From Benincasa hispida (taxonomy: Eukaryota > Streptophyta > Magnoliopsida > Cucurbitales > Cucurbitaceae), in assembly GCF_009727055.1 (NCBI RefSeq), contig NW_024064356.1:471924-535923 (forward strand): DNA of 64,000 nt, in the 5' to 3' direction. Positions 13,001-25,389 of the stretch are shown here, in pieces. The notes under the pieces are model-generated. The model had not been told where the DNA came from and made no database searches. It was given only the letters and a program-made list of their open reading frames with translations. Within the stretch, counting starts at the first letter, position 1, and each line of letters opens with the position of its first letter. The position numbers were made by a program, and so were the translations under genes.

Positions 13001-13540
13001 AGAGCTTTGATATGCATCAACTTCATTAAAAAGTTCAAGGACGAAAATTGCGAACAACCAGGGTATAATTCATTACGTGCTTCGATCATTAAATCCTCGA
13101 ATAAGTTCGTGGTATCTCTTTCTTGACCATTAGAGGACATTTCATTCTCAATCTTTTCTTCATTTGCATCTTCGTTTTCAATTGGAACTTGTAAATCGTT
13201 TATAAGATTCAACATCTCATTTTCTTCGACAACATTACCCTCTATACTTTCTACTTCAACATTATGTATTGAATGAGTTGTATGACTTTCAAAACCTCTA
13301 GATAAGTTTACTGGCTCTCCATGATATACCCATTCACAGTATGAGGGAGATATTCCATATGTTAATAGATATCGTTCCATTATCTATTTTTTCTCAAATT
13401 GAATTCATACAATTCTTGCATGGACATTTTATTCGTTTGGAATTATTAACATGAAACTTCGCCATATCTAAAAACTGGGATACTCCTTCTCTATACTCCA
13501 CTGATAACTTATTCCTTAATTTAATCCATTTTTTATTCAT
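10070..13540 (-). pseudogene. CACTA TNP2 transposase, broken
   Basis: Reading from 13540 downwards, the order is that of plant TNP2. First comes the transposase-associated domain (start MNKKWIKLRNK, then CPCKNCMNSI). Next are the LYPGCSQFSSLNFL and ALNGWSNKSFDMLLELLK blocks (13050-12900) and the zinc-like and central region (12850-12200, with LRHPADAEGWKHFD and FNPFGNS). Then LDVMHIEKNICDNLVGTLL (about 11890) and a DUF4218-type block (11642-11283, HMLLHRLLPIGIR and FPPAFFDVMVHL). A DUF4216-type C-terminal block ends it (10717-10200). A TGA directly after MNSI and a frame change separate the first two domains, and further stops and shifts follow, so no active transposase can be made. Confidence 0.85.
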
Positions 13541-13930
13541 CCTTAAAAAACAATAATTTGGATTAGAGGACAAAGTACAAATCTTTATTAAGCATGAATT
13601 TTGATTAATTTAATAAACAATTCTAAGTTTGTTCGGAGAATTTAAAATTTTAAATAATTTGTAATAGGTGATTTGATTTTTTTTTGCCCCTAATGTTATT
13701 GATTTTTTTTTGCCCCTAAACTAGTCCAAAATTAAGTAAATTGCAACATCCATAATCTGCCAAATTGCATAAATTGTAACATTCATAATCCACAATTTAC
13801 AATAACCCACCAAATTGCAGAAATTGTAACATCTACTATAGTAAATTAAGTAATCCATAACCTTAAGAATTAAAAGAAAAAAAAAACTCAATCCATAATA
13901 ACCTCCACAATCCACAATTCATAATTCACA

Positions 13931-14100
13931 TTAGATTACCAACATGCTAGAAATTAAACATTAGCAACATTAATTTCCAACATTACTAACATGCTAGAAA
14001 TTAAACATTACCAACATTAATTTCCAACATTACCAACATGCTAGAAATTAAACATTACCAACATTAATTATCAACATTACCAACATGCTAAAAATTAAAA
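13931..14100. repeat. 47-bp tandem repeat, about 3.5 copies
   Basis: CATGCTAGAAATTAAACATTA recurs at 13943, 13990 and 14037, with a variant at 14084, each exactly 47 bases apart. Copies differ at a few bases only. It lies in the 5' part of the CACTA element, upstream of TNP2. Confidence 0.9.
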
Positions 14101-14405
14101 ACAATGACTTAAATTAATATACAAAATAAGAGAAAATAAATGAAATGGATGTGCACGAACCTTGTTGAAAGCTTGAAAATAAACAACAAATTCGCAAGCA
14201 ATGAAGGGGGAAGGCGGTGGCGGACGACGGTGCAAAGGAAGAGGAGAAGGCGGTGGGCGGCAGCGCGAAGGGGGAAGGGCAGGCGCGGTGCGGGGCGTGA
14301 AGAGGAGTGGCGGGGAAGAAAGAAACGGCGGGCGTGAAGGGGGGGCAGCGGCGTGAAGGGAGAGCGGTAGGGAAGAGGGAAAATGGGGGGGGGGGGGGGA
14401 GGGGA

Positions 14406-15987
14406 TGTTATCGTTGCTATCGCGAGATGCTCTATGAGTGTATTGTATAAAATAAATTGGAGAAATAAGTTCTAATTATAAGTGATGCGTCTATGCTTTG
14501 ATGCATTTAAGTAATTGTAACGCCTTGGGGCGTTAGTTATATGCACAGAACGTACACAACTCCTAATAATGGCGTTCAAGTTTTCCTAAACTAGACCCAA
14601 GTATAAATCTAATTTAGGATCCTGGTAAGTCCAGGGTTGATCTCAGGGATTCAGTTAACCAAACGCAGACCTTGCGTTGTATCTATTGTAGGGGTTTTCC
14701 TAAATGAATATGAGAGATGTATTATTTACACTAACTTGCTATGCCTGTGCAAGAAGATACAAAAGAGTTGAGTGGTATATGATGGGTCATGCGAAAATGG
14801 AATTTGAGGTAGGAGGACACGTCGATCTAAGATGAATGTACACAACTAAGATGTGATGTGGATGAGATAAGATGATTTGCTTATCTGTTTGTTTATACGT
14901 TAGACCTTATTCAACATTTCTCAATGCGAATAACATACAAAGCCTATCTCTAGGATACATGCGTCTAACATAAAATGCAGGAAACACCAATAAGTCTATA
15001 TCTAGCTATACTAGGCGTCTACTTGATGCGGCTTAGTTATTCTTTCGAACAATCTAAGTTAAGGATGCTTTTACCAAGTTGTCAAGTTGGCTTGAGCGTT
15101 AGAATGAAGTTGTGCATAAAGTATTAATGCATTCAACATAAACAAGAAATAAACAATAGCAAGTATGAGGGATCAAATATATGAATCTTATAAAGAAACA
15201 AGGAGTCTTTACAAAAGCAATATTCAATTGAATGGAATGAAAGCAATAAATAAGAAGGAAATTGAGTCAAGCCAAAGAATACAATCTCTTGTAGTTCTCT
15301 GGCTCAATCTCATTGTGTATAATCACTTGTATAGGAAGTGGACGGAGTGTCTTTCTCAAGAGTGGCGTCCTCCACTCCTAGACTGGCGGCGGTGGTGGTT
15401 CTCAACCCTTTTGATCGTCTCAACACCACGACACAACTTTTACAGAATTAAGACTATAACTACAATTTACAGAGAGTAAGGATCTTTATGATTTTCGAAC
15501 TCTTAACTCCGGAGGGACTTCATCTATTCTTATATGGCGTTGGTCAAGTCCATTTGGTGAATGGGCAACGTTAAAGTCCATGTCCTGGTCAGCATTAAAG
15601 TCCATGCCCTGGTTGACCGCCTGACTCTTGGAAGCTTTTCAGATGCCGCATGCTGCTTGGAAGCTTTTCAGACGCACCTGCGGCAGGTACCCATACTTGC
15701 AAGTGGTGATGTGACACAATCAGCCTGGAGCAATGAATCTTCTATGCGTTGAACTCCCTCCGATGCATGACCCATGCGTTAGAGTTTTTTCTTGCGACAC
15801 TTGTCTAATGCGTTTCCTGTACAGTGCATTAGTGCCGCGATATTTAGTAATAAAGCTTCTTTTGCATGAGTTTGCTGATGTTTGAATAAACCATGCGTTT
15901 CTACTAAAAATGAGAAGAGATTATCATTAAAAATCTTAGTTGTTCTAACTTAAAAGCAAAAATAACTTGTATTTCTACAAGTTATCA
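14406..15987 (-). mobile_element. candidate solo LTR inserted in the CACTA element
   Basis: The block is bounded by TGTTATCG on the left and AGTTATCA on the right. On the - strand it therefore begins TGATAACTTGTAG and ends CGATAACA, a normal TG...CA LTR form. It interrupts a long G-rich run of the host CACTA, with GGGGA on the left and GGGGG on the right as a possible, imperfect 5-bp duplication. The G-rich tract resumes directly after it. No gag or pol is seen inside, so a solo LTR fits better than a complete element. Confidence 0.5.
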
Positions 15988-16079
15988 GGGGGGAGGGCGG
16001 GGTGGGGGGTGGCGGGTTAGGGTTTCAATATAGAGAAGAATGGTGAAAATGAAGGAGAAGGGGATATGGTTTTTACCAG

Positions 16080-16240
16080 ATCTCATCTCATGATGCCGCT
16101 CGACGGCCGTCGGGAGTTCTTTATGAACTTCCGATGCCTATTTTCGTTGGGAGTCCTAAGGAACTCCCGACGGTCCATTACGGCCAAAGAACTCCCGACG
16201 GTGCTTTACGACGTCGGGAGATACCCTGTCTCCCGACAAC
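16080..16240. repeat. right subterminal repeats of the CACTA element
   Basis: GTCGGGAGTT, ACTCCCGACGG and TCCCGACAAC motifs recur about every 25-40 bases in both orientations, mirroring the array at 7720-8050. The terminal CACTA sequence itself is not seen beyond them. Confidence 0.8.
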
Positions 16241-16699
16241 CGAGGGCGTCTTAATGCATAATTGTGGTTATAAATCTATGTTGTCATATGCATTTTTTTT
16301 ATGTATATATACAAGGTTTAATTCATAATGTATTTAAAAAAATTACTGATTCCAGTATTTCATTTCTGTATTCCGCTTCTTATGTAAATATATGATGCTT
16401 TTCTATGCTATTTTATCGTTATTATTATTTTTCAAAATGATTCGTGGAGCACGATATAGATATTTGAGTCAGATATTTGTGAGATATTTCATCTCATGAA
16501 GCTATTCATTAAAGAAATAGAGAGTTGGAGGCATTTTAGTAATTAAGCCTATTTAATTATGTATACCTTTTTACAAAGCCCACGCGCAACAAAGTGAGCC
16601 AATTCATTTTGTCCGTGGTGAACATGAGAGAAAGCATGTAACAACCTCCAGACCATCACCTCGATCCTTGACCTTAGCAGTTAAACAATTAGTTATGTT

Positions 16700-16800
16700 T
16701 TTGTTACTAATTGTATTATTATTATTTCTAGTATTACAATCACAACCCTCGTAGTTAACTAACACATCCGAATGCCAATTGAACTATGTTCGTTTTGACA
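16700..16800 (-). mobile_element. decayed tRNA-derived SINE
   Basis: On the - strand ACATAGTTCAATTGGCATTCGG resembles the A box and following bases of tRNA-derived plant SINEs. It is followed by GTTAACTACGAGGGTTGTG in the box B region and then an AT-rich tail. It is more diverged than the copy at 36883-36996. Confidence 0.4.
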
Positions 16801-17145
16801 CTAATTATATTAATTAAGGATTATCATGTCAATTTTTTTTTATAAGAAATATAACCATTTAAACCTTATGATATTTTATGTGGCAGGTAAAGATGTCTCG
16901 ACGACTAAAATGTGCTCGTTGGCAACCAAAACATTTTTAGTGAAGCAAATTAGAGTTGGCCAATAGACAAAATAGAAACAACGTATACAAATAAATGACA
17001 AAATAGAAACATAGAAAATTATCCTTCGGATCCCATTTTAGGTTTTGTATGGATTTTATGAAATTAAGTAATATTAGTTTTTATTTTATTCTTTTTATCG
17101 TAGGTATGTTTGAACTCGACTCATTTTGGCCAACATTAAAGTAAT

Positions 17146-17905
17146 TGAAGGATGTGTTTGGTTTATTTTTTCAAATATTTAATTTTGAAAATAAGCCATT
17201 TTGAAAAAAAAAAAATGGAGTATTTGACAACCACTTAAAATAAGTTTAAAATAAATTTATAAAGTAAGTTGGCTTGCAAGAAAAACTTGAAATCAACTTT
17301 ACAAAAATGATTTTTGAATGTTTAATGGTTAATATTTCTCTAATTTGTATAATCTTAAAATTATCGAAATGCTCTTCCTAGTCCTCTATGTCACTTCCAT
17401 TATGTTGACATGGCTACCATCACCCTTTGTCAACCACCTCTAACGACCACCACTGGCAACCTGCTCAGGTCGACCTTCTAGCAACCATCTTTGATGAACT
17501 TCCATTGGCAGGCACCTCTAAATGACTACTTTCGATAACCACCTCGTGACTTCGACCATCACTACTGGCAGCCACCTTTAACGGCCAACACTAACAGCCA
17601 CTACTACTCGACCACCTCGATCACACACCACCATTGGTAACTCTGACCACCAGCACCGACGATCAACTATAGCATCAACCACCCCAGATGACCAATTTTG
17701 ATACTCATTATTTTAAACTATTAATTCATAATATTTGATAATCGTAATTTTTAGTAGTTTAACATTAATGAAAATACTTTTAATGTATAGCAAATCAAAC
17801 AAACTTGTATATCAAAATATGTTTGAGAAACCGTTTTCAAACATATAGGTATTTTTATTAAAAGTGTTTAAATGAAAAGGATTAAATTCATATACCATAA
17901 TATCA
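17146..17905. repeat. dispersed repeat with ACCACC-rich core
   Basis: After GATGTGTTTGGTTTATTTTT and an AT-rich arm comes a 300-base core rich in ACCACC, GGCAACC and GACCACC. An arm with AATACTTTTAATGTATAGCAA and AAAGTGTTTAAATGAAAA follows. The same core and right arm recur at about 62440-62770, which shows this is a mobile repeat and not a proline- or threonine-coding gene. Confidence 0.5.
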
Positions 17906-18474
17906 ATAAGAATTTGAAGAAATATAATATTTTAGGAGATATCGTACCAACCTTAACAAAATTTCAATTTATATCTAACAGGCTAATTAAATTTGAAAAA
18001 ATTGAATTTATCATAGGCTTATTAAAAGCAAAATAGAAAGTTTATAGATGATCAGCCATTTTTAAAAGTTTGGTCCATTTTGATTTTTAAAAATTATGTA
18101 TGCTTTTCTTTATCATAGTTTTCATATTTCTTAATTAATTATTTAAAGTTTTGTCCAAAGTCTAAAACACAAAAACAAAACTTCAAAGTTGATTAGGTTT
18201 CAAAACTTCGTTTGCTTCTTGAAAATACTCCTAAAAGGTAGACAACAAAACAAAGAAATCAATAGGTAAAAGAGTGTTTATAAACTTAATTTTCAAAATA
18301 GAAAACAAAAATCATGGCCAGTTTAGTAACGATTTCGTCTTTAGTTTTTAGTTTTTGAAATTTATGCTTGTTTTCTCCCAAATTTTCAATTATGATTTTC
18401 ACTTTGAATTCTAAAAACACAAGTTTTGAAAATTATTTTATTTTTAATTTTCAAAACATGCCATTGTTTTCTTA

Positions 18475-18747
18475 GACCTCGTTTGGTAACCACTTTGTGC
18501 TTATTTTCTAACCATTTCTTACTCATGACTTCCACATTTCATATGTATGCATTTGATTTCTTAGCTAATTTCTAAAAACAAAAATTATTTTTTGAAAATT
18601 ACTTTAAGTTTTAAAATTTGGCTTTGATTTTAAAATCACTCCTACGCATAAGGAAAAAATCCATAGAAACCACAAGATGAATGTGACATTTATAAGCTTA
18701 ATTTTGAAAAATAAAAAATCAAGTACCAAATTGTTACCAAACGGAAC
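18475..18747. mobile_element. Tourist-like (PIF/Harbinger) MITE
   Basis: The terminal inverted repeats GACCTCGTTTGGTAAC and GTTACCAAACGGAAC are flanked on both sides by TTA (18472-18474 and 18748-18750). TTA is the 3-bp target duplication typical of PIF/Harbinger elements. The 273-bp interior is AT-rich and non-coding. Confidence 0.65.
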
Positions 18748-19189
18748 TTAACTATTTTGTATTCAATTTTTAAAACTTGGCCTAGTGAAAAGTGAATAGC
18801 AAAACAAAGAAACCTGTGGAAGTAACCTTTCTAAGATCAAATTTTGAAAAATAAATAATCAAATAGCTATCAAACGAGATATAAATGATTTTCAAATAAA
18901 GACCATAGCATAAATCTCAAAAGTGATTAAACTTGCAATTGTATTTCAATCGTTTGGGCAGGTATAAACGTCATTTTATCTTTTAATTGAAAGTTTGAAA
19001 CGAAATGATTTTTAGTATAAGATTATGAAAGTGAAAAACTTTGAGTGCTATTTGGGACAATCAAACGTAACATTTGGTGAAATTATATTGAATAGGCCAT
19101 ATTAAATTAGTTATTGAAGTCCTTACCTACTACTTAAATTATTAGATTTGGCATTAAATCCCCAATTAGACCTCTTTACCACATCCATC

Positions 19190-19939
19190 TTGGATTCAAA
19201 GCTTCAAGCTTCCACGGTTTAACATTCAGCCTTCGTCCCCCGCTGGATTTTCTCCTCAATCTTCCTCCAACAAGTAAGAAATTCAAGTTCTGTGTTCTTT
19301 TAATTCTCAATTTTTTGATTTTAGACCGCTGGATTTCTGGGAATTATGGTTCTTCGGTCCATGATTTTGTAATTCTAATTTGTCGGAGCGTTTCTTCTTC
19401 CTTGGTTTACAGCGACAAGATTGATTTTTCTTTTCGTTCCTTTTGGGATATTCTAGTTTAAGCTTGTTAGGATTTGTGGGATTTCATACCAGGTGTAGGG
19501 TTTTGTTTTTCTCCTTCCTCAACGATGCTGTGGAGCTAATAGATCGAGTCCCTTCAATTTAGGGTTCGCATACTTGGACTTTCTCACTGGACGAAGAGAG
19601 TAATTTCGTTATAAACGTGTTTGCAGCCGCTGTACAATTTGGGATATCTATTGTGAATCTAAAACTTTGATATATATATAAAGGCTGATTTTGTGATATT
19701 GTGAAAATTGAAATGAGCTAGGGATAGTTTGGAGAGTTAGCAATTGCTGAGTATGAGTATGTCACTTGCCATAGTTAACGAAGCTAGTGGGCATTAGCCA
19801 GTTCATCTAACAAACTAAAATTGATAACAACAACCAAATAGTAGCTATATAATGAAGTTCTTAACAACTTTTTGATATTGAATTGTTGGAAAATAGGCAT
19901 TTCTGAGCTCCAAGGTGTTTAGGAAGTGGAAAGAAGATA
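19190..19939 (+). other. MED10 5' UTR with probable leader intron
   Basis: A GT donor at 19274 (CAACAA/GTAAGAA) and an AG acceptor ending at 19895 (GGAAAATAG/GCATTT) suggest a 0.6-kb intron inside the 5' UTR. The upstream leader exon starts somewhere near 19190. The exon borders are predicted from splice signals only. Confidence 0.5.
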
Positions 19940-22577
19940 ATGGATTCAGCTCAGAATGCATCGTCAGCTGCTGGGACTGGTGGAAGCAGTGGCAATGGAT
20001 CCGTCATCAATGATACGTCAGCATCAACTACAGTGGATGATTCAAAGCAAAACTTGAACCAAGTAATCAACTCCATACAGAAAACTTTGGGTATCCTCCA
20101 TCAGCTCAACCTCACCGTTTCCAACTTCAATGCTGCCTATCAGCTGCCTCTTTTACAACGCCTGTACGCCCAGTTTTACTTCATTTAAGATCTAGTTCGT
20201 TCTCTATTCACCTCCTGATTTCACTCTGTACCATTGGTGTGTATCTTGATTTTGTAGTAATTCTTTAGTCTTGGAGCTAGATAATATGGTTAAATTATCT
20301 GAGAAATGCGCCATCCAGGTCCCTATGGAGGTTCTTAAGTGAGTCTTTGTACACCTATTCTGATCTCTATCTTTGCAAGCTTTTTAATTTTTAATTTTAA
20401 TTCTTTTAACTCTAATATTTCTTCATGGCCCACTTCTTACTTTTCCTTTGATTAGTTTGATCGATGACGGGAAGAACCCAGATGAATTCACGAGGGATGT
20501 CTTAAATAGTTGCATTGCAAAAAATCAGAGTACGAAAGGCAAAACTGATGCCTTTAAGGTAAGTCCTTACGGCTCCATGTGGCAGGCTGTTAAAAATCTA
20601 TTTGTATCTTTTTTACGATAAATTCAAGAAAATCTTTATTGAATGTTGTCCTGCTTACTACATTCAGGGTTTACGGAAGCATCTTTTGGAGGAACTTGAA
20701 CAGACATTTCCTGATGAAGTTGAGTCTTACAGAGAAATTCGGGCTGCTTCTGCTGCCGTGAGTTGAAATTTCTTTCAATTTCTTTCAATTTTATCTCTAC
20801 CTTCATAATTTTCTCAGAATGATTGGATATAAGCATATTCATATTCCAACTTATCAGAAACATTTTCTTGACTTTTATGTATTAATTTTTACTTTATCTA
20901 TACTCTCAATTTTTTATTTACTTGCTTAAAAACTACTTTCCATTCTAAGGTTTCTATTGGTTTTCTTTTATTGTCAAAAAATGAAAGGAAACAAATAGCA
21001 TTTTTGTTCTGTAATTCATAGGATGATTAAATTCTGCTTGCTTAAAAACTATCTGGTTTTTTATATACCTCTCTCGAGCCAATTTTACCTCGAAATATTT
21101 TCCTTTGTGAACGAAATGGTTTTATGTATTTAGAATCAGATTAAACTACTTTATATCCTAGTTTGTTGAACAAAGTTCTTTGATGACCTTATGTGAAGTA
21201 AAGAACTTGGAGTACTTCCTGCCTGTAATTCTATAACCATCCTTCCACTTTGGTGCAAGATTGATGGTATGTCTAGAAACCATGATAGTAATCAATGATC
21301 ACAGCTCTGCTCATTCCAATTAGTGTCTCTGTATAGATGCTACTACTGCCGGCCTCTTGAGCACGAGTCGTTTCCTTGTGACTTAGATACACCAATTTGG
21401 TAGGAGCTAAAATTTTATTGCAATGTCAGTGGAATACACAAGTAATAGCCTCTCAAGAGGATTAATTCTCCTCTGCAAAAATTTCCCAAGTGATTGTTGA
21501 ATTCAAAATTTTTCCTTGCTCACTATTTATAACTATCTCTATTAAACTCTATCTGATGACTAATTTACAAATCTAGAATTCTAATATTGCTCTACTATGA
21601 AACATGAAATGCACCTTATTCTCTAAAGGTTTGGATCAAGTACTATAGTATTTAGGACCATCTATACTTACTACATCCATCTTGCTTGAGATAAGAGGTT
21701 CGTCTACAATCATTGCTTAAATATCTTCTGTTAGATGGGACCGCAGGATCCAAGTGTCTGAATCCTTTCCTGTCTTCAAGTAAGTTGACCTTCCAATTTT
21801 TCACCATGGATTGCTGGCTCTCTTGATAAATGTCTGCAAGAGTAACTTAACCCATGCCCATAAGAGCTCTTTTCATCTTCGCCCATCTTTTCCTGTTTGT
21901 GCCCTTTCATTGTGCTTTCTAGTTGAATTGTTTGATTTCTCCCATTCCACTATCGATCCAACCGATAATATTGGTAAAATGTATGAGCAAAAGAAGCACA
22001 TAAATCCTGCCAATATTTTCCTATTTGGCAGATCTTTTCCTGAGATCAAATGGCTCGGGTATCAATTTGGTTGAAACCTGATCTTGAGACTGAGAAGAAA
22101 ATGGAAGATAAAACTGGATTGCTGTATTAAAATATGTGGGCAATAGCCTTTTGAGACAGCTGTTCCTTTCCTTCAACCTTTACCAACAAACTCATCATCA
22201 TCATCTTATAGTATTGTGCCAGTCTCCTTTCAAATCCTAGCAGAACCCTTCTTTGGACAACCCATGAATGTATGAGTTTGGAAAGCCGGAACCTTCTACT
22301 TTTCTTAAGCATCTATGTTGATCTTTTGACTTGAATCAATTATAAAAATAAAAGGCATAAGGATATACTATGGAGAAAACTCTTGATTTTGATTTTTCTT
22401 TTGTTTATTTCACGTTATTAATCAACAAGATTGCCATGAAAGTACCTAGTTCATTAACTTTTAATGTTATTGGGCTCAGATTTTAATCTTGTGTAACAAA
22501 TGTAGGAAGCAAAAAGGATAGCGCAAGCACAAAGTATGTTACCAAATGGGGATATGAAGGTTAAGATGGAGGTTTAA
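19940..22577 (+). CDS. MED10: Mediator complex subunit 10, five coding exons
   Basis: MED10 belongs to the middle module of the Mediator complex, which links transcription factors to RNA polymerase II in the nucleus. Coding exons are 19940-20163, 20258-20338, 20456-20558, 20668-20757 and 22506-22577. All introns have GT/AG borders and the phases match. The 570 coding bases give 189 residues, close to the roughly 186 of Arabidopsis MED10 proteins. Residues 1-30 are a Ser/Gly/Thr-rich disordered tail. The Med10 domain follows, with LNQVINSIQKTLGILHQL, then LDNMVKLSEKC, VPMEVLNLIDDGKNPDEF and FKGLRKHLLEELEQTFP. The C terminus is KVKMEV. The frame is intact across all exons. Intron 4 (1.75 kb) is much larger than the others. 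Plants often have two MED10 paralogues (a and b); I do not assign which. Confidence 0.93.
20758..22505 (+). other. MED10 intron 4, unrecognised content
   Basis: The intron runs from GTGAGTTG to AATGTAG. Its middle part (about 21300-22330) is less AT-rich and has fragmentary open frames on both strands, so it may be an old retroelement remnant. I could match no domain. Confidence 0.5.
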
Positions 22578-23564
22578 CTAGTGCCTTCTGCGATAATTAT
22601 CAGGTCTTTCAAGTTCTTTGCTTACCATCATTCTTTATCATGTCTTCAGCTTATAATCATATTGGTTGGCCAGCATATATCACATGATTTTAATCTCATT
22701 CAAGGGATTGATTATGGAATAACATAATTCTTCCTTATACATACATACGTATATATATGTGCAAAAGAGAATAACATCATCCTCTATTCTATTACTGTCT
22801 GTAACCTTTCTGGGGGTTAGTCATGTGAAGACTTATTAAGTGAAAGAGGGTTGCATCCATATTTTGGGTTTCTCTTGATCTGTATCCATCATATTATTAC
22901 TTCGAATTCAAGTTTCTTGAGCATATATGTGTCTTAGTGCTTGTCAAATTGTGAATCATATGATCATATGACTTTAATTAGATTTTTACTCAAAACACGA
23001 GTTTGATATCTGATATGGTTGCCAACCTAAGTTGTAGTTTAGCCAATTTATTTAGACATTACACATCTTTTTTAAAGTCGAATATCTGAATCTCTATTAT
23101 GGCAGGGAATTCGTTCTTATTTTATACTCAATTAAGTTGAAAAGACTTCTGAAGATCGAATTTTCTCACTCAAAATAGGTGAGGAGGCTGTATCTTGGTT
23201 TCTCTACTCAAGACTGTGCGGCAGACGTGGGATTTGATGACGGCTAATGAATTAAGATTGCAAAGCCACACAAGATGAAACATTTAATTGGAACTATCAT
23301 ATTCGTATTCATAATCATTGGGCCAGTCAAGGTGGAGAAGAATCATACAGTCCTCAAACGTTGAACTTTGGATTTTACAGGCAGTATCAACCCCATTCAG
23401 GGGTAGTCTGATTCAAGTTTTATTTTACTTTTTACTTGGTAAATGAATCTTTCCGGAACTGGATTCTCACTTTTCTGTTAATAAGTATTGTAAATTCATA
23501 TACTAATTCCTTGCCTCATCTCAGTCACTTTGAATTTTAAAAATGGAAATGCATTAAACCGCAA
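22578..23564 (+). other. MED10 3' UTR and downstream sequence
   Basis: No second gene is seen. A possible 3' UTR intron runs from a CAG/GTCTTT donor near 22603 to an AAAATAG acceptor ending near 23178, followed by higher-complexity sequence to about 23500. This is a weak prediction. The LINE remnant starts right after. Confidence 0.35.
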
Positions 23565-24399
23565 TTAATCAAGGTACGACAACCTCCTCAAAAGACCCAA
23601 AAATATTTTGTTCCAAAGGAGAAATGTCTATGGTGTTAACGGCAGCCCGTGCCAGGTTTTGAGCAGCCATATTATATAGGGGGTTTAGCCCTTCCTCGAT
23701 AGCTCCGGAGATTCTCTGGAGTCACGCATCACCTGTGCAAGTTTGTGCTCGCTCTAAGAGGTGTCAGAGTTCATCTTCCAGCTTCTTTGCAGCAGCGGGC
23801 ACCAAGAACCTTGACTCAGGTGGCTCTCCAATCTTGGCGTAATCTGGTCAGTAAACCCTTTGATCTCCATGACAATCAACAATGTATTTATGAATAGTTG
23901 TATGAATAAATGGGAAATCTGGTGTACCTTTGTTAAGTTTGATCTGATTCCTTTGATTCCATAAAAACTCCAAAAGGATTATAATTGATTTCTCCAAATC
24001 TGTCTGTCTGAGTGCCGTCCAATTAGACCAGAAAAATATGAAAAAAGTTGATAATGGCCTGGGAATCCTATTGGATGAATTTTTTTTCATGATCAAAGCT
24101 TCCTTCCACACCCTTTGTCATCCAAAGAGACACCTAACCCATTTTCCTTTAAAACTATCTTTGTCCTTTGACAGGGATTTTGCCTTACAGTTTCGCTTTC
24201 TGTTGATCCAAGAATCTTGCTCAATCATGTGTCTTCCACTCCCCACTTTCAACCCATAGCCTTTCTAAAAAATCTCCGGATCAGGGAGAGATTGTTTCCC
24301 AACAGCCATTTTCCAAAAAATCACCATCTTTGAAGTACTTTCTTTTAGAAACTCTAGTTAAAAAGACTATTGGTTTGGAATTTCTAAACCCCTAGGAAT
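23565..24399 (-). pseudogene. LINE ORF2 remnant (RT C-terminus to RNase H), part 2
   Basis: On the - strand the translation shows the order found after the reverse transcriptase of plant L1-like LINEs. There is a VSKRKYFKDGDFLENG block (about 24330) and a zf-RVT-type segment with LKVGSGRH and DSWI (about 24220). Next is FLWNQRNQIKLNK (about 23950), corresponding to the usual LW-LWK-RN motif, and then RNase-H-like sequence with MAAQNLARAAV (about 23660). Several stops and shifts are present. The reading continues across Copia F into 30009-30125. Confidence 0.7.
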
Positions 24400-24404
24400 G
24401 TTAC

Positions 24405-24620
24405 TGTTGAAATAAGGAGTAGTTGCCCTAAGGGCGTTTTAGTCTTTTTACGTGTTCCTACTATTTTTAGGTTTCTGCCATATTTATTTATATATGAGTC
24501 TGGGGTGTTTTGTAAGTGTGACAAAAATGAATAAAATTCTCCTATTGTGGTTTTTTCTCCCTAATCTAGGGTTTTCTATGTAAACCTGGTTTTTATTTTT
24601 CTTTCCTTTATTTTTCAATA
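24405..24620 (+). repeat. 5' LTR of Copia F
   Basis: It starts TGTTGAAATAAGGAGTAG and ends TTTTTCAATA. The copy at 29794-30008 shares the whole order of blocks, including GTTGCCCTAAGGGC and AATAAAATTCTCCTAT. The exact 3' edge (CA at 24617 or CAATA at 24620) is uncertain; CAATA gives the better target duplication. Confidence 0.8.
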
Positions 24621-24632
24621 TGGTAACAGAGC
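24621..24632 (+). promoter_or_regulatory. primer-binding site of Copia F
   Basis: TGGTAACAGAGC directly after the LTR matches, with one change, the TGGTATCAGAGC complementary to the 3' part of initiator-methionine tRNA. This is the usual primer of plant Copia elements. Confidence 0.8.
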
Positions 24633-25389
24633 AAGGGGATGAAACCCTAGACTTGATAGAAGAAATTCAGTCATCAACCCTAGCAGGTGGTGGACCAATG
24701 GTAAAAGAGACGAACACTGCTACGATCCAGGCTGCTGCTGATTGTTACCTCAGGTCGATTCTTAGCCCACAATAGTCGATTGGAAGCCCAACCGCGCCTC
24801 ACGTGCTCCAGCCACCATTCAGAGATCATTCTGCCAGCTTCACGACCCAACAAGTCTAGACCCAGTCGATCCAGACCACTGGCGCACAAGTTTAGCAATT
24901 GTCGATTGTGCTGATGCCCAACGTTGAGCCGTTCGAGCGTCACTCAGGGCTGGCCGACCCGTCCACCAGCTTACCCAGTCGATGTCGAGTTTCAGTGCCG
25001 CTCCGACCCAGTTTAATGCCCTCCAAGTTGCAGCTTAGCTAGGGCTTCAGTTGCTGCGACACGTGCAACCTTCGATCGAACAGCCTCACACCCAAGCCAC
25101 CGAACCTATGGGTCAACATCATCCTTCAGGTTTGAACGGGCATCAACCTTCTACAACCTATGGGTTGATTGACTATGGAGGTTTAGGACCAATGGGTGTT
25201 TCTTCGATTAGGATTCAACAACAGATTACTAGCCTCCAACAATAGATCGCAACACTTGGGTCGCTTTTTGAGACCACACCCAACCCTCAGACAAACCTTA
25301 ATCCAGATTTATCTTCAACTTTTCCTTTATACGCAGAAACTCCGGTAACAACCTTTCCTAATTTACCTACTGTAAATATTTTATCTAGG

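Larger units (their letters stand above)
7699..16240 (-). mobile_element. degenerate CACTA (En/Spm) DNA transposon
   Basis: The left end starts CACTATAAGAAA, the canonical CACTA terminus. Both ends carry many copies of a subterminal CGTCGGGAGTT-type motif in both orientations (7720-8050 and 16095-16240). Between them, on the - strand, are a TNP2 transposase (10070-13540) and a second, Transposase_24-like ORF (9390-9990), the standard gene set of plant CACTA elements. No matching TTCTTATAGTG terminus is found after 16240, so the right end is eroded or lost. A 1.58-kb LTR-like insertion lies at 14406-15987. Stops and frameshifts make the element non-autonomous. Confidence 0.85.
16241..18474. 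other. non-coding AT-rich spacer with repeat fragments
   Basis: No coding region is supported. The stretch holds a decayed antisense SINE, an ACCACC-rich repeat and several sequences of the type TTTGGTAACNATTT that are scattered in plant genomes. Confidence 0.55.

Noticed and set aside
14140..14337. Arg/Gly-rich 65-codon frame
   Set aside because: It arises from the G-rich purine tract of the CACTA element and has no domain.
21811..22074. 87-codon frame in MED10 intron 4
   Set aside because: No recognisable domain. The intron is bounded by matching splice sites and phases.
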